This document shows, piece by piece, positions 33,395-42,510 of a stretch of DNA of 61,322 nucleotides. Position 1 is the stretch's first letter. Every line of letters starts with the position of its first letter. The stretch covers positions 1-61,322 of the forward strand of contig JAOXSH010000015.1 of assembly GCA_025800145.1 (NCBI GenBank). The letters run 5' to 3'. A program made the translations under genes and the position numbers. The stretch is from Cohaesibacter sp. (GTDB lineage Bacteria; Pseudomonadota; Alphaproteobacteria; Rhizobiales; Cohaesibacteraceae). Below the pieces are notes generated by a model. The model was not told where the DNA came from. It saw only the letters and a list, made by a program, of their open reading frames with translations, and did not search any database.

Positions 33395-33557
33395 TGCAGG
33401 CCCCGTTTCCCCAGACCGGAATGAAGAGGTCTTGTTTGTCAAACTTAGACAACCACCTCATCACCAAAGGCCTTGTTCATTCTGGTCGTACTCGTCCCAC
33501 TCTCGGGCCATCCCCGGCGCTGTCGTGACTTTGCCCAGTCACTTCAGCGTTTTTTTT
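33395..33557 (+). ncRNA. Candidate structured RNA upstream of sufE (6S-like shape or sufE leader)
   Basis: The segment folds into one long hairpin. GGCCC (33399-33403) pairs with GGGCC (33505-33509). An open internal bubble follows (10 nt on one side, 17 on the other). Then GACCGGAATGAA (33414-33425) pairs with TTCATTCTGGTC (33476-33487) over 12 bp with one wobble. GAGGT (33426-33430) pairs with ACCTC (33455-33459) and TTGTC with GACAA. It ends in a Rho-independent terminator (33518-33557). A long hairpin with a central bubble recalls 6S RNA, but no signature was matched. Alternatively it is an attenuator in the sufE leader. Pairing is seen directly. The identity is open. Confidence 0.5.
33518..33557 (+). 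terminator. Strong Rho-independent terminator, 100 nt before sufE
   Basis: CGCTG, GTGACT, loop TTGCCC, AGTCAC, CAGCG, then eight T. The two stems (33518-33522 with 33545-33549, and 33525-33530 with 33537-33542) are separated by a small symmetric bulge. It would end transcripts from the DUF5330 gene or the structured RNA before sufE. Confidence 0.85.
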
Positions 33558-33656
33558 GTTTGGTTCCAGAGCTTTTCAGGCCTTTGGCAGTTGCGAGGCT
33601 GTACCAGCTTCTTTAGGGTGCAGCCAGACACTTGGTGAGATTTCAGGAAGAGCGGC

Positions 33657-34085
33657 ATGAGCCTTGGCATTGACGAAATTATTGACAATTTCTCTTTCAT
33701 TGATGATTGGGAAGAACGCTATCGCTATGTGATTGAGCTGGGCCGCGATCTGGAAGAGTTGAGTGAGGCGGACAAGTCTGATCTGAACAAGGTTCAGGGA
33801 TGTGTGTCGCAAGTCTGGCTTGTCTCGCATCAACAGCAAGGCCCCGATGGTCCGGTGCTAACCTTTAAAGGGGATAGCGATGCCCATATTGTCAAAGGGC
33901 TGGTGGCTATCACCTTGTCTATTTTCTCTGGCCAATCTGCAAAAACCATTGAAAATCTGGATGCAGAAGCAATTTTCTCTCAAATTGGCCTGCGGGATCA
34001 CCTGACCCCACAGCGTTCCAATGGCTTGTCAGCCATGTTGGAGCGTATCAAAGCTGACGCACGAGCCGCCATTCAAGTCGGTTAA
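33657..34085 (+). CDS. sufE: SufE-family sulfur acceptor for iron-sulfur cluster assembly
   Basis: SufE takes persulfide sulfur from the cysteine desulfurase SufS and passes it to the SufBCD scaffold. The 142-residue protein has the family start (IIDNFSFIDDWEERYRYVIE, LGRDL) and the active-site Cys49 in KVQGCVSQVWL. The C-terminal GLRDHLTPQRSNGLSAMLER is also typical. AGGAAG lies 6 nt before the ATG. No other suf genes are adjacent. A terminator hairpin 100 nt upstream isolates it from DUF5330 and may regulate it. Identification is secure. Confidence 0.92.
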   Translation: MSLGIDEIIDNFSFIDDWEERYRYVIELGRDLEELSEADKSDLNKVQGCVSQVWLVSHQQQGPDGPVLTFKGDSDAHIVKGLVAITLSIFSGQSAKTIENLDAEAIFSQIGLRDHLTPQRSNGLSAMLERIKADARAAIQVG

Positions 34086-34135
34086 ACACTTTTATCATAA
34101 CTATAAAGAAAACCGATAATCGTTGCCAAGGACTG

Positions 34136-34152
34136 ATACCAACGGCATAAAA
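34136..34152 (+). repeat. Family A single arm
   Basis: ATACCAACGGCATAAAA, between sufE and the shared terminator. Confidence 0.7.
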
Positions 34153-34182
34153 AAGCGCTGTTTGATCCAGCGCTTATTATTT
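34153..34182. terminator. Terminator between sufE and mucR
   Basis: AAGCGCTG (34153-34160), loop TTTGATC, CAGCGCTT (34168-34175), then a T-rich tract. A-rich sequence on the left makes it usable for mucR on the minus strand too. Confidence 0.75.
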
Positions 34183-34206
34183 TTTAGGAAACAGGACTGC
34201 TGAATT

Positions 34207-34629
34207 TTATCCGCGCGCTTTGCGGCGGCGCTGCTGACCCAGTCCCATTTTCTTTGCCAGATTAGAGCGGGCTTCCGCATAACTTGGCGCAACCATTGGG
34301 TAATCTGACGCCAAGCCCCATTTTTCACGATATTCTTCTGGGGAGAGATCGTAATGGGTACGCAAATGGCGTTTGAGTGATTTGAACTTTTTGCCATCCT
34401 CCAGACAGATAATATAGTCAGAGGTGATTGACTTTTTGATTGAAACGGCTGGTTTTGGCGCTTCGACTACTTCTTCGGCTTCCGGCTTGCTTGTTTCTTC
34501 AAGCGCCTTGTAAATGTCGCCAATCAGACCAGACACATCATTCACAGGAACAGCATTGTTGCTGACATAGGCAGAGACGATATCAGCGGTTAATTCAATC
34601 AGAATATTGTTATTTGCATTCTCGGTCAT
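34207..34629 (-). CDS. mucR: MucR/Ros-family transcriptional regulator
   Basis: A 140-residue regulator of the prokaryotic zinc-finger family, which controls exopolysaccharide, virulence and cell-cycle genes in Hyphomicrobiales by binding AT-rich DNA. The N-terminal region ([25 protein letters not shown]) mediates oligomerisation. The DNA-binding part is [35 protein letters not shown]. As in other MucR proteins the second zinc cysteine is replaced by Asp. ATG 34629 has AGGAAG upstream. The longer frame to 34740 runs into non-coding leader. A full family A repeat lies about 85 bp upstream and may be in its promoter region. Confidence 0.92.
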   Translation of the reverse strand: MTENANNNILIELTADIVSAYVSNNAVPVNDVSGLIGDIYKALEETSKPEAEEVVEAPKPAVSIKKSITSDYIICLEDGKKFKSLKRHLRTHYDLSPEEYREKWGLASDYPMVAPSYAEARSNLAKKMGLGQQRRRKARG

Positions 34630-34711
34630 TGTTATTTTTCTTCCTAAAGCCCAATGGAAACTATCTTTTCCATGCAGCATGCGGGGTTTGGCTTTGAACC
34701 ATGTTTTGGGT

Positions 34712-34873
34712 AAGACCAACGGCATAAAAGATTGACCCATAAGATGCTTTGAAATGGTTTCCTGGACTGCGTCGCTCTTGCTTTGTGGTCAACCAGACCA
34801 TGGCAGCAAAAGCGTCTTACCAGAAAGCCAATAAAATCCGGTCATATGGGGTAATCTTTCAGGCCATTGGTAT
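34712..34873. repeat. Family A palindromic element, full copy (162 bp)
   Basis: The left end is slightly altered (AGACCAACGGCATAAAAGAT) and the right end is GGCCATTGGTAT followed by TAG. The middle carries CTGGACTGCGTCGCTCTTGC and GACCATGGCAGCAAAA, which recur in the copy at 60519. Confidence 0.8.
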
Positions 34874-35221
34874 TAGACGTTCACCTCACATGGACTATTT
34901 CTTATTGGTTTTGTCGTTTTTCTTTTGTTGTTGATTGCTTGATCAACCCCGAAAAAGACAAAGTTGGATGCTAGAAAATCGAGCTTCAAACACCAATATT
35001 TTCCCTTTCCTAATAGGGTTTGGTATATACTTCAAGACAATAAACAAATATTCTGTTATTTTCTAGTTGAAACTATATTTTTTCGAATTCTGACATAAAA
35101 AATCGAATGAAAGCTGTCTGCCTCCTCTCTTTCATTGATAGATGACTAGTACCTATGGTTATTCAATGCAAACTTGCTATAAAACAAAAAAACTGCTTCA
35201 TGAGACTTCTTTTTTGTATAA

Positions 35222-35247
35222 AAAAGCCCGGCTTAAACCGGGCTTTT
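35222..35247 (-). terminator. Probable terminator of the mnhABCDEFG operon
   Basis: AAAAGCCCGG (35222-35231) pairs with CCGGGCTTTT (35238-35247). On the minus strand it is followed by further T residues. It lies about 205 bp beyond mnhG, with a family A element between gene and terminator. Confidence 0.75.
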
Positions 35248-35308
35248 ATTTGAAGGATTGCTGTTATTTTTTTACAACAACCTTTCCATATTCAGGCATA
35301 TATCTCTT

Positions 35309-35454
35309 ATACCAACGGCATGAAAGATTGACCCATAGGATGCCTTGAAATGGTTTACTGGCAAGGCGTCGGCTCGATCGGACAATGCCGGGGCATTTTC
35401 CTAGAAAGACAATAAAATCCGGTCATATGGGGTAATCTTTCGTACCGTTGGTAT
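35309..35454. repeat. Family A palindromic element, full copy (146 bp)
   Basis: ATACCAACGGCATGAAAGAT at the left and ATCTTTCGTACCGTTGGTAT at the right, flanked by TTA on both sides. The right edge provides the mnhG stop codon (TAA, complement of 35454-35456). Confidence 0.85.
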
Positions 35455-35789
35455 TATTTTTGGCTACTGGCGTGGCTTTTATAATCATCCATAATCGTAC
35501 CAGACCATGGCTTGGTGCCACTGATATAGGCGGCTCGTGCCAAAAGATGGCCAGCAATGGGTGTGGTTAGAAGGAAAAAGACGATACCGGCCAAAGCACG
35601 GGATACCACATTCAATTCCCAAGAATAGATGGCCAATGCCAGCAACATCAGACCAGAACCCAGTGTTCCTGCTTTTGAAGCAGAGTGCATACGCGTGTAA
35701 AGATCGGGAAATCGAACAATCCCAATCGATGCGAGCAATGCGAACAAGGCTCCGACAATTAAAATACACCCTACTATGATATCCATCAT
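35454..35789 (-). CDS. mnhG: Na+/H+ antiporter subunit G (Mrp/Mnh)
   Basis: A small membrane subunit (111 residues, three helices) of the multi-protein Mrp cation/proton antiporter. IVGCILIVGALFALLASIGI followed by VRFPDLYTRMHSASKAGTLG is the PhaG/MnhG signature. It is the last gene of the operon and overlaps mnhF by 4 bases (ATGA). Its stop codon lies in the end of a family A repeat, so the last residues (KSHASSQK) may differ from those of relatives. Confidence 0.9.
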   Translation of the reverse strand: MMDIIVGCILIVGALFALLASIGIVRFPDLYTRMHSASKAGTLGSGLMLLALAIYSWELNVVSRALAGIVFFLLTTPIAGHLLARAAYISGTKPWSGTIMDDYKSHASSQK

Positions 35790-36154
35790 GATGTTTGCTC
35801 CCCTGCCTTGTTCAATGCCTTGTCAGCTTTGGCGCGGGCTTCCTCTGCCTCGCCCTCGTCAACAAATTCAGAATCATCCCCATGGCTCAAAACAAAACGG
35901 GCAAAGGCAACTGTTGCCAAAAAGCCAACAAGACCCAGAGCAATGGCAATATCGATATAGAGATAAAAGCCGGTTTTAACCCCGATCACCGCGATGAAAC
36001 CAAGACCGACAGCAACCAGCATATCCAGAGCGATGATGCGATCTGCCAAACTGGGGCCGACAATGATCCGCCATGCGATCAAGAGAAAAGAAACCGTCAA
36101 AAGGACCAGCGACAGCAGAACTGCGACTTCAAGAAAGCTTGTTGGATAGCTCAT
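35786..36154 (-). CDS. mnhF: Na+/H+ antiporter subunit F (Mrp/Mnh)
   Basis: A 122-residue membrane subunit with three helices. WRIIVGPSLADRIIALDMLV is the MrpF/MnhF motif. A charged C-terminal tail (HGDDSEFVDEGEAEEARAKA) extends beyond the usual end of about 90 residues. It overlaps mnhE and mnhG by 4 bases each, so translation is coupled along the operon. Confidence 0.9.
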   Translation of the reverse strand: MSYPTSFLEVAVLLSLVLLTVSFLLIAWRIIVGPSLADRIIALDMLVAVGLGFIAVIGVKTGFYLYIDIAIALGLVGFLATVAFARFVLSHGDDSEFVDEGEAEEARAKADKALNKAGEQTS

Positions 36155-36627
36155 CTCATGGCCTCCATGATTTTGCGCTCAAATCCTTCTTCGATATCGG
36201 CACGCATGGCTTCGACATCATCAATATCAATGGCATGGATATAGAGTTTTGTTTTGTCGTCAGACACATCCACCGACAAAGTGCCCGGTGTCAGCGTGAT
36301 AAGATTGGCCAGAAGCGAGATTTCAAAGTCGCGATCCGTTTTGAGCTCATAGACGAAAAAGCCGGGCTTGATATCCAGTTTGGGCCGCATCGCAATCCGG
36401 GCGACTTTCACCGCAGACAGGACCAGCTCATACAAGAAGAGCCAGATTAGCGAGACCACCCGTGTGGCTCTGGTGAGGTAAGATAATGTGCCAACCTGCT
36501 CACGAATGAGAAAGAGAGCAATCATACCCAGCACAAAGCCAAAGATTAGGTTCAGCTCGGAAAAGGAACCACTGATAGCCCCCCAGATCAGGGCCAGCAA
36601 AATATTGATAAGAAACAGGGAACTCAT
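36151..36627 (-). CDS. mnhE: Na+/H+ antiporter subunit E (Mrp/Mnh)
   Basis: A 158-residue membrane subunit. LIFGFVLGMIALFLIREQVG, then VLSAVKVARIAMRPKLDIKP and LANLITLTPGTLSVDVSDDK are the conserved MnhE blocks, with the cytoplasmic domain at the C-terminus. It overlaps mnhD and mnhF by 4 bases each. Confidence 0.9.
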   Translation of the reverse strand: MSSLFLINILLALIWGAISGSFSELNLIFGFVLGMIALFLIREQVGTLSYLTRATRVVSLIWLFLYELVLSAVKVARIAMRPKLDIKPGFFVYELKTDRDFEISLLANLITLTPGTLSVDVSDDKTKLYIHAIDIDDVEAMRADIEEGFERKIMEAMR

Positions 36628-38297
36628 TGATGATTGCCCTCCTCTTTTTTATCGCTCATGGTCTTGCCCTCGCTTTCCTCGGTCCTCTTTTTGTGATGCT
36701 CCTGCTTTTGTCGGATCACCTCACCAAACACAGCTTTTGTATAGGCTTGCGGGCTAAGCAAGCTATAGGAGCCCTGTTGTGCCATGCCAAAGAATGGCGT
36801 TGGCATAACGCCCATCAAGACAACAAAAACGGTCAGTGCAGAAATGGGAATGAAGGCTCTTGCTCTGACCGTTCCCACAAGGCCGGTCAAAGGGGCAGCA
36901 TCGCGTCCATCTTCTGTGCCAATGGGGCCGCCTCTCCAAAAACTGTGAGCCCATACCCGGCCCATGGCAATGGAGGTAAGAAGGCCAGAGACCAGAATAA
37001 TGACGGTCAGCCAGGTATGACCTTCACCAAGGGCGGCTTCGACCAAAACAAATTTTGGCCAAAAGCCAGAGAAAGGCGGCAGGCCAGAGACAGCAAAGAC
37101 CAAAATCAGGAACAGCAGGGAGAGAAGACTGGATGCCTTATATCCCCCGCCCAATTCGGACAATTTATATTTGCCGCCAGACATGCGGATCAAGACACCC
37201 AAAGCAAGATAGAGCGCTGTCATGACCAGAATGGAGTGAACCGCATAAAGAATGGATCCCATAATGGCCGGACCGGTGCCGATGGCAACTCCGGCCAACA
37301 TGGAGCCAATGCCAGCAATGACCAGATAGCCAAGGATACGGCGTACATCATTTTGCGCCAAAGCGCCCAGCGTGCCGACCAGCATGGTTGCTCCGGCAAC
37401 CACCACCATAATATCGCTCAATTGATCGCGGCTTTCTGGCAGGATCATCACCAAGGTTCTGATCAGGGCATAGACGCCGACTTTTGTCAGCAACCCGGCA
37501 AACACAGCAGAGACAACAATGCGCGGTGTATGATAGGACGCAGGAAGCCAAAAATTGACAGGGAAAGCGGCAGCCTTCATGGCAAAAGCCACAAAATAAA
37601 GCGCCCCGATCGTTGCCATTGGTGCTTCTGGTGGCAGCAGACGGACTTTCAGCGCAATATCAGCCATATTGAGGGTGCCCACGACGCCATAGAGCAAACC
37701 TGTGGCAACCAGAAACAAGGTGGTGGCCATCAAATTGAGAATGGCATATTTCAATGCGCCATCAATCTGGGCTTTCTCCCCTCCCAGAATGATCAGTCCG
37801 AATGAGGAGATCAGCATCACCTCGAACCAGACATAGAGGTTGAAAATATCGCCGGTCAGAAAAGAGCCGCTTACCCCGGTCATCAGCAACATCAAAAAGG
37901 GATAGAAACCAAGACGGCGACCCGTCTGATTGATGTCCAATGAGGAATAGATACAGACCGCCAAGGCGACAATACCGGAAATGGCAGCCAGCAATGCCCC
38001 CATGGCATCGACCGTGAAGGAAATGCCGAAAGGTGGCATCCAGCGGCCCATTGTCATGGATTGCGGACCATTTTGCAGCACATTTTGCAACAAGAGTAAT
38101 TCACAGGCCACAACCAGCGCCATTGATATGGTTGCTATATAGGCATGGCTTGCAGGGCGAGCGCGCAACATAACCATGAGCGAGCCTGCCAGAATTGTGA
38201 TAATGATCGGCGAAATGATGAGCCAGTCCGAGGGCGTACTAGGCGCCATAATCATCGCCTGGGACAGATCAACAGAATGGGAAGGGCTTCCAGCCAT
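36624..38297 (-). CDS. mnhD: Na+/H+ antiporter subunit D (Mrp/Mnh), NuoN/NuoM-like
   Basis: A 557-residue polytopic membrane protein related to complex I antiporter subunits. GVSGSFLTGDIFNLYVWFEV and then MLISSFGLI is the proton-translocation helix with the key Glu. FAMKAAAFPVNFWLPASYHT contains the conserved Lys. The last about 35 residues are a hydrophilic charged tail. It begins 16 nt after mnhC and ends in a 4-base overlap with mnhE. A 392-codon open frame lies on the opposite strand and is an antisense shadow. Confidence 0.92.
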   Translation of the reverse strand: MAGSPSHSVDLSQAMIMAPSTPSDWLIISPIIITILAGSLMVMLRARPASHAYIATISMALVVACELLLLQNVLQNGPQSMTMGRWMPPFGISFTVDAMGALLAAISGIVALAVCIYSSLDINQTGRRLGFYPFLMLLMTGVSGSFLTGDIFNLYVWFEVMLISSFGLIILGGEKAQIDGALKYAILNLMATTLFLVATGLLYGVVGTLNMADIALKVRLLPPEAPMATIGALYFVAFAMKAAAFPVNFWLPASYHTPRIVVSAVFAGLLTKVGVYALIRTLVMILPESRDQLSDIMVVVAGATMLVGTLGALAQNDVRRILGYLVIAGIGSMLAGVAIGTGPAIMGSILYAVHSILVMTALYLALGVLIRMSGGKYKLSELGGGYKASSLLSLLFLILVFAVSGLPPFSGFWPKFVLVEAALGEGHTWLTVIILVSGLLTSIAMGRVWAHSFWRGGPIGTEDGRDAAPLTGLVGTVRARAFIPISALTVFVVLMGVMPTPFFGMAQQGSYSLLSPQAYTKAVFGEVIRQKQEHHKKRTEESEGKTMSDKKEEGNHQ

Positions 38298-38313
38298 AGT
38301 CTTGCTTGTCCTC

Positions 38314-38691
38314 TTAGTAGCTTACCGGGGGGAAGGCTTCATTGTCTGGCTCTGCCACCCGCATTTCGATGGTATTGTCAGTGCCAAGCTCCTGATAGGT
38401 GCGGAAAGCCAGCACCAACAGGAAAGCCAGAAAAGAAAAGGAAATCACGATTGCCGTCAGGATCAGCGCCTGAGGCAATGGATTGGCGGTTATCACTTCT
38501 GGCACCATGGAGCCTTCGGGAATAATGGGTGGTTTTTCGCGTGTTAATCGACCTGAGGTAAAAATGAGCAAATTCACGCCATTGCCCAAAATTGCAACCC
38601 CGATCAGAATGCGAATGATATAGCGTGACATCATGAGATACACGCTCACACCGAAATAGGCACCGACCAGCAAAGCAAGTAGAATTTCCAT
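38314..38691 (-). CDS. mnhC: Na+/H+ antiporter subunit C (Mrp/Mnh), NuoK-like
   Basis: A 125-residue membrane subunit with three helices, homologous to NuoK. SRYIIRILIGVAILGNGVNL and DPLPQALILTAIVI-like ANPLPQALILTAIVISFSFL are its hallmarks. GGAGG lies before the start, inside the end of mnhB, 4 nt away from the mnhB stop. Confidence 0.92.
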   Translation of the reverse strand: MEILLALLVGAYFGVSVYLMMSRYIIRILIGVAILGNGVNLLIFTSGRLTREKPPIIPEGSMVPEVITANPLPQALILTAIVISFSFLAFLLVLAFRTYQELGTDNTIEMRVAEPDNEAFPPVSY

Positions 38692-38695
38692 CTGA

Positions 38696-39103
38696 TCACT
38701 CCTCCAATGTCAGTGCGATTGAGGCCAAAGCCCCAAGGACCACGAAATAAACCCCGATATCGAAGAACATGGGGGTTGAAAGGGCCAGTTCCACGCCAAA
38801 TATTTCCGGGAATGCCCAAAGACCGGTCAAAAATGGCACACGGAACAGGATGGACAAGAGGCCAGACAGCCCCGCCAACATCAACCCGAATGCCGCCAAG
38901 GATAGCGGACGGAAATAGAGCGTGCGGCGCACCGAATGCACGCCGGCAGCAATGCCGTGGATCGCAAAAGCAGAAGCGGCAATCAGACCACCGATGAAGC
39001 CGCCGCCCGGCTCATTGTGGCCGCGCAAGGTCACAAAGACCGAGAAGAGCACCATCAAGGCAGCCAGAAAGGGAGCAATGGTTCGGAAAATCAGGGTTTT
39101 CAT
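38696..39103 (-). CDS. mnhB: Na+/H+ antiporter subunit B (Mrp/Mnh)
   Basis: A 135-residue membrane subunit. [20 protein letters not shown] is the MnhB motif and [20 protein letters not shown] closes it. Here it is a gene separate from mnhA (overlap 4 bases), the seven-gene arrangement, rather than fused to subunit A. Confidence 0.9.
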   Translation of the reverse strand: MKTLIFRTIAPFLAALMVLFSVFVTLRGHNEPGGGFIGGLIAASAFAIHGIAAGVHSVRRTLYFRPLSLAAFGLMLAGLSGLLSILFRVPFLTGLWAFPEIFGVELALSTPMFFDIGVYFVVLGALASIALTLEE

Positions 39104-41475
39104 TTGTCTGCCCCCTCGTTGTTCATCATATCGTCAAGTGGATCAACATTCTTTCGATAGGCATGGCGGGTGCCGCGAATAAGCGCCACCACTGCCAAGC
39201 CTGTAATCATCACCACGGCAATTTCACCCAAGGTATCCAAGCCACGGAAGTCGACAATGATGACATTGACGATGTTGCGGCCATGGGCAATCAGGCGGCT
39301 ATTTTCCGTAAAGAAGTTGGACAGGCTCGGATCAAACGGCACTTGCGTGACTGAGATCAGCAACAGAGCCATGCCACCACCGATTGCAACCGCGACCAAG
39401 GCATCCAGTAAGAACTGATAGAGAGGCCGTGGATCATGCTCTTTCAATGACAGGCGTGTCATGACCAGCGCAATGATGACAACAGACAATGTCTCGACCA
39501 TGAATTGGGTGAAGCTCAAGTCTGGTGCCCCAAAGAGCATGAAGATCAGCGCCACCGCAAAGCCCTGAATGCCGAGCGAGACAATGGCGGTGAGACGATC
39601 TTTTGCAATCAGGATTGCAATCAGCCCCACCAGAGCTAGCCCCAGCACACCCCATTCATAAAAATGCAAGGCCGGGATTTGTGGCATGGTTGGCAATTCA
39701 TTCCAGCCAATCAGAGGCAGCAAAATTGCAGCTGCGGTGATCAGGAAGGTAAAAGTCAGATAGCTTTCCATATTACCATTTTGCAGCACTCTGGTGACCC
39801 CGGCAGCGCCGCGTACCAATCCTGCAATGACATAATCGAAGCCTTTGTCAGGACCTTTGCCCAAAAACTCAATCAAATAGCCTTTGGCATTGCGAATTTT
39901 GTCTGCGCCTTTATAGAAAACCAGGCCCAGAACCACCGTTACAGCGGACAAAGCCAAGGCTGTGTTGAAATGCAACCCAAAGCCGATTTTGACATGGGCC
40001 TGTACACCAGCCACAGATGAGGCCATTGGTGCCAGAAGGCTATGAGCCGTGAAGCCGCCAAAGATCATTGTGATCAAGCCAAGACTGGACAGGACAATGG
40101 GCCCGGCAATAAGCAACATCGGTCCTTCATGAGCTTTTTTCGGGGTTGTTCTCTCATGTCCGAAGAAGGGACGAACGGCAACCAAAAAGCCTGCGGCAAA
40201 CATCATGGCATTGCCAAGAACGGCAACCGCTGTGATGGCGATGAAATGTGGGCTGGTGCCAAAAATGCCTGCATAGACCTCTTCCTTGGCGATGAAGCCA
40301 ATCATGGGCCATAGTCCACCCATGGAAAGAGCGGCCAGAATGGCTGTGATGAAAGAGATGGGCATCAATTTGCGCAACCCGCCCAAACGGGTCAAATCAC
40401 GGGTTCCTGCCTCATGATCAATCGTGCCGACAATCATGAAAAGGCCGCCCTTGAACAAGGCATGGGCGAACAGATACATCACAGCCCCTGTTATGGCTTT
40501 CTCATTTGACGTACCGACCAGCATGACCAACAGGCCGAGTGATGCGACGGTGGTAAAAGCCAGAACCAGTTTCAAATCGCGCTGGCGCAAAGCCATCCAT
40601 GTGCCGATTAGCAAGGTCAGGCCACCGAAAATAGGCAGGATAGTGGACCACAGAACGGTATCACCCAAAATTGGATTGACGCGCATAAGCAGATAGACAC
40701 CGGCTTTGACCATGGTAGCGGAATGGAGATAGGCAGAAACCGGGGTTGGGGCTTCCATGGCATTGGGAAGCCAGAAATGGAACGGGAATTGCGCAGATTT
40801 GGTAAAGGCACCACCCAAGACCAGCAACAGAATGGCGGTATAGATGGGGCTGTCTTTTAGGATATCGCGGTTGCCGAGCAACTCGCTCATTTCCCAGCTA
40901 CCGCCGGTATGGGCCATCAGGATGAAACCGGCCAGCAGGGCAAGACCACCACCGCCTGTCACGACAAGCGCCTGAATGGCGGCGCGGCGCGAGGCCTCTA
41001 ATTTGTGATTGAAGCCAATCAACAGGAATGATGTGATTGAGGTCAATTCCCAATAGATGAAGAGCGTGATCAGGTTATCGGCCAGAACCACCCCAAGCAT
41101 GGAGCCCATGAAGAGGAAGAGGAAAGACAGAAACCGGCCCTGATCGGCATGGCCTTTGAGATATCCCCCGGCATAGAGGATGATCAAGGTGCCAATCCCG
41201 GAAATCAGCAACGCAAAGAGCAGGCTCAATCCATCAATGAAAATGGAGAATTTGACATTATAAAGCGGAATCCAGTCTGTCGCCAAAACCACCGGCGTCC
41301 CATTGGAGACCGGTAGAATATAATTCCATAGATGCAGGAAAATTGCCGCTGGCACCAAAGCCAGAAGCCATGCTGCATTATGACCAAGATATTTTTTGGC
41401 CACAGGAGCAATTGCCGCTGCCGCAAAAGGCGCAGCCAATGCCCAAAATGTATAGTCACTGAAATCAAGCACCAT
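39100..41475 (-). CDS. mnhA: Na+/H+ antiporter subunit A (Mrp/Mnh), NuoL-like
   Basis: A 791-residue polytopic membrane protein, first gene of the Mrp operon. The complex exchanges cytoplasmic Na+ or K+ for protons and supports pH and salt tolerance. The NuoL-like core has [20 protein letters not shown] and then [20 protein letters not shown] with the conserved Lys. The C-terminal part (from about 600) is the extra DUF4040/NuoJ-like region ([20 protein letters not shown]) present in MrpA. The start is ATG 41475. About 190 bp upstream contain several TTAA half-sites but no full CtrA box. Confidence 0.92.
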   Translation of the reverse strand: MVLDFSDYTFWALAAPFAAAAIAPVAKKYLGHNAAWLLALVPAAIFLHLWNYILPVSNGTPVVLATDWIPLYNVKFSIFIDGLSLLFALLISGIGTLIILYAGGYLKGHADQGRFLSFLFLFMGSMLGVVLADNLITLFIYWELTSITSFLLIGFNHKLEASRRAAIQALVVTGGGGLALLAGFILMAHTGGSWEMSELLGNRDILKDSPIYTAILLLVLGGAFTKSAQFPFHFWLPNAMEAPTPVSAYLHSATMVKAGVYLLMRVNPILGDTVLWSTILPIFGGLTLLIGTWMALRQRDLKLVLAFTTVASLGLLVMLVGTSNEKAITGAVMYLFAHALFKGGLFMIVGTIDHEAGTRDLTRLGGLRKLMPISFITAILAALSMGGLWPMIGFIAKEEVYAGIFGTSPHFIAITAVAVLGNAMMFAAGFLVAVRPFFGHERTTPKKAHEGPMLLIAGPIVLSSLGLITMIFGGFTAHSLLAPMASSVAGVQAHVKIGFGLHFNTALALSAVTVVLGLVFYKGADKIRNAKGYLIEFLGKGPDKGFDYVIAGLVRGAAGVTRVLQNGNMESYLTFTFLITAAAILLPLIGWNELPTMPQIPALHFYEWGVLGLALVGLIAILIAKDRLTAIVSLGIQGFAVALIFMLFGAPDLSFTQFMVETLSVVIIALVMTRLSLKEHDPRPLYQFLLDALVAVAIGGGMALLLISVTQVPFDPSLSNFFTENSRLIAHGRNIVNVIIVDFRGLDTLGEIAVVMITGLAVVALIRGTRHAYRKNVDPLDDMMNNEGADK

Positions 41476-41755
41476 CCGCTATCCTTATCCTGCTTGTTTT
41501 CTTTCGCCCATAACATTGTGCAAGTCTCACAAAGCATGGCTCTCTTACATTGATGGATGGGGTGTAAAGCGGCCATTGAGGCCAGCTCCCCTCTCCTTTT
41601 CCACCCTATTTTTGCAAATGGTAGGCTGACGAAGTTGTTTAAGAGTTAACCAAACCAAACGTTAAAAAACCCTCTTTTTACATTCATGTTTTAGTTACCC
41701 AAATCAAAGGGCTATGTCCATGTTTGTCTTCGTTTTATCAAAATACCAACATATA

Positions 41756-41845
41756 ATACCAACGGCCTGAAAGATTACCCCATAAAACCGGCCTTCGATG
41801 CCTTGAAATGGCTCACTGAGAAGGTATCTTTCATGCCGTTGGTAT
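41756..41845. repeat. Family A palindromic element, short full copy (90 bp)
   Basis: ATACCAACGGCCTGAAAGAT at the left and ATCTTTCATGCCGTTGGTAT at the right, flanked by TAA on both sides. It is shorter than the 146-162 bp copies because most of the middle is missing. Confidence 0.85.
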
Positions 41846-41940
41846 AATGATAGTCTATGGCGCGTTTTGTCATCCCTTTCTACTGCTATCGAGAATGTGA
41901 TGGAAAATGAGTTTACGTTCCAGAATCACATCCTATATTG

Positions 41941-41992
41941 AGGGCTGGCTCAGGTATTGAAGGCTGGCTCAGGACTTTTGAAACAGGCTCTT
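41941..41992. repeat. Family C tandem fragment
   Basis: AGGGCTGGCTCAGGTATTGA followed by AGGCTGGCTCAGGACTTTTG and AAACAGGCTCTT. The GGCTGGCTCAGG unit occurs twice, and once more at 3169-3200. Confidence 0.65.
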
Positions 41993-42010
41993 ATAGGCAA
42001 GGAGGATGCT

Positions 42011-42415
42011 ATGGTAAAAATTAAAAAAAGTGATGCGCAATGGCGTGAACAGCTCACCCCTGAGCAATATTACATCATCCGTGAGGCCGGGACTGAACGT
42101 GCCGGCACCTCTGCGCTTAATCATGAAAAGCGCGATGGCCTTTATCACTGTGTCGGTTGCGGCAATCCTCTTTATCGCTCTGACAGCAAATATGAGTCTG
42201 GCAGCGGATGGCCGAGTTTCTTTCAACCAGTCCGTGAGAATGCTGTGAGTGAGCATGAAGATCGCAAGCTTTTTATGAAACGAGTGGAAATACGCTGCTC
42301 TGATTGCGATTCCCATTTGGGTCATGTATTTAATGATGGCCCTGCACCAACCGGTCTGCGCTATTGCATGAATGGTCTTGCGCTGGATTTTGTGCCAGAT
42401 GAGACAAGCAATTAA
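42011..42415 (+). CDS. msrB: Peptide-methionine (R)-S-oxide reductase MsrB
   Basis: It repairs oxidised methionine (R-sulfoxide) in proteins. The 134-residue protein has the zinc cysteines Cys47/Cys50 (YHCVGCG) and Cys96/Cys99 (RCSDCDSHLGHVF). The central motif is SGSGWPSFFQPV. Cys119 in RYCMNGLALDF is the catalytic residue. AGGAGG lies 5 nt before ATG 42011. The frame open upstream starts with TTG inside repeat sequence and is not used. The gene stands alone. Confidence 0.95.
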   Translation: MVKIKKSDAQWREQLTPEQYYIIREAGTERAGTSALNHEKRDGLYHCVGCGNPLYRSDSKYESGSGWPSFFQPVRENAVSEHEDRKLFMKRVEIRCSDCDSHLGHVFNDGPAPTGLRYCMNGLALDFVPDETSN

Positions 42416-42510
42416 TCGCAATTTATTCCCTTTGTCACATTGTTGTTGGCAAAGGGATGGCGCATAAGGGTGCGAAATCCGGTTCCTACTCATTTTCAGG
42501 GTTTGCAGAT

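Larger units (their letters stand above)
33318..33656 (+). other. Intergenic region between DUF5330 and sufE
   Basis: No protein gene is supported. The region holds the structured RNA candidate 33395-33557 with a strong terminator at its end, and the sufE ribosome binding site. Confidence 0.6.
34630..35453. other. Intergenic region between mucR and mnhG
   Basis: It contains two full family A elements (34712-34873 and 35309-35454) and the likely mnh operon terminator (35222-35247). About 340 bp of AT-rich sequence between them holds nothing I can identify. The short frame 35142-35348 has no ribosome binding site and runs through the terminator and into the second repeat, so I do not accept it. 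Confidence 0.6.
41476..42010. other. Divergent intergenic region between mnhA and msrB
   Basis: It holds the mnh promoter side, a 90-bp family A palindrome (41756-41845) and a family C tandem fragment (41941-41992). No gene is supported. Confidence 0.6.

Noticed and set aside
35142..35348. 68-codon plus-strand frame
   Set aside because: It crosses a terminator hairpin and a family A repeat and has no start signal.
36627..37805. 392-codon open frame on the plus strand
   Set aside because: It is antisense to mnhD, rich in Gln, His and Asn as expected from the reverse of a membrane protein gene, and has no family resemblance.
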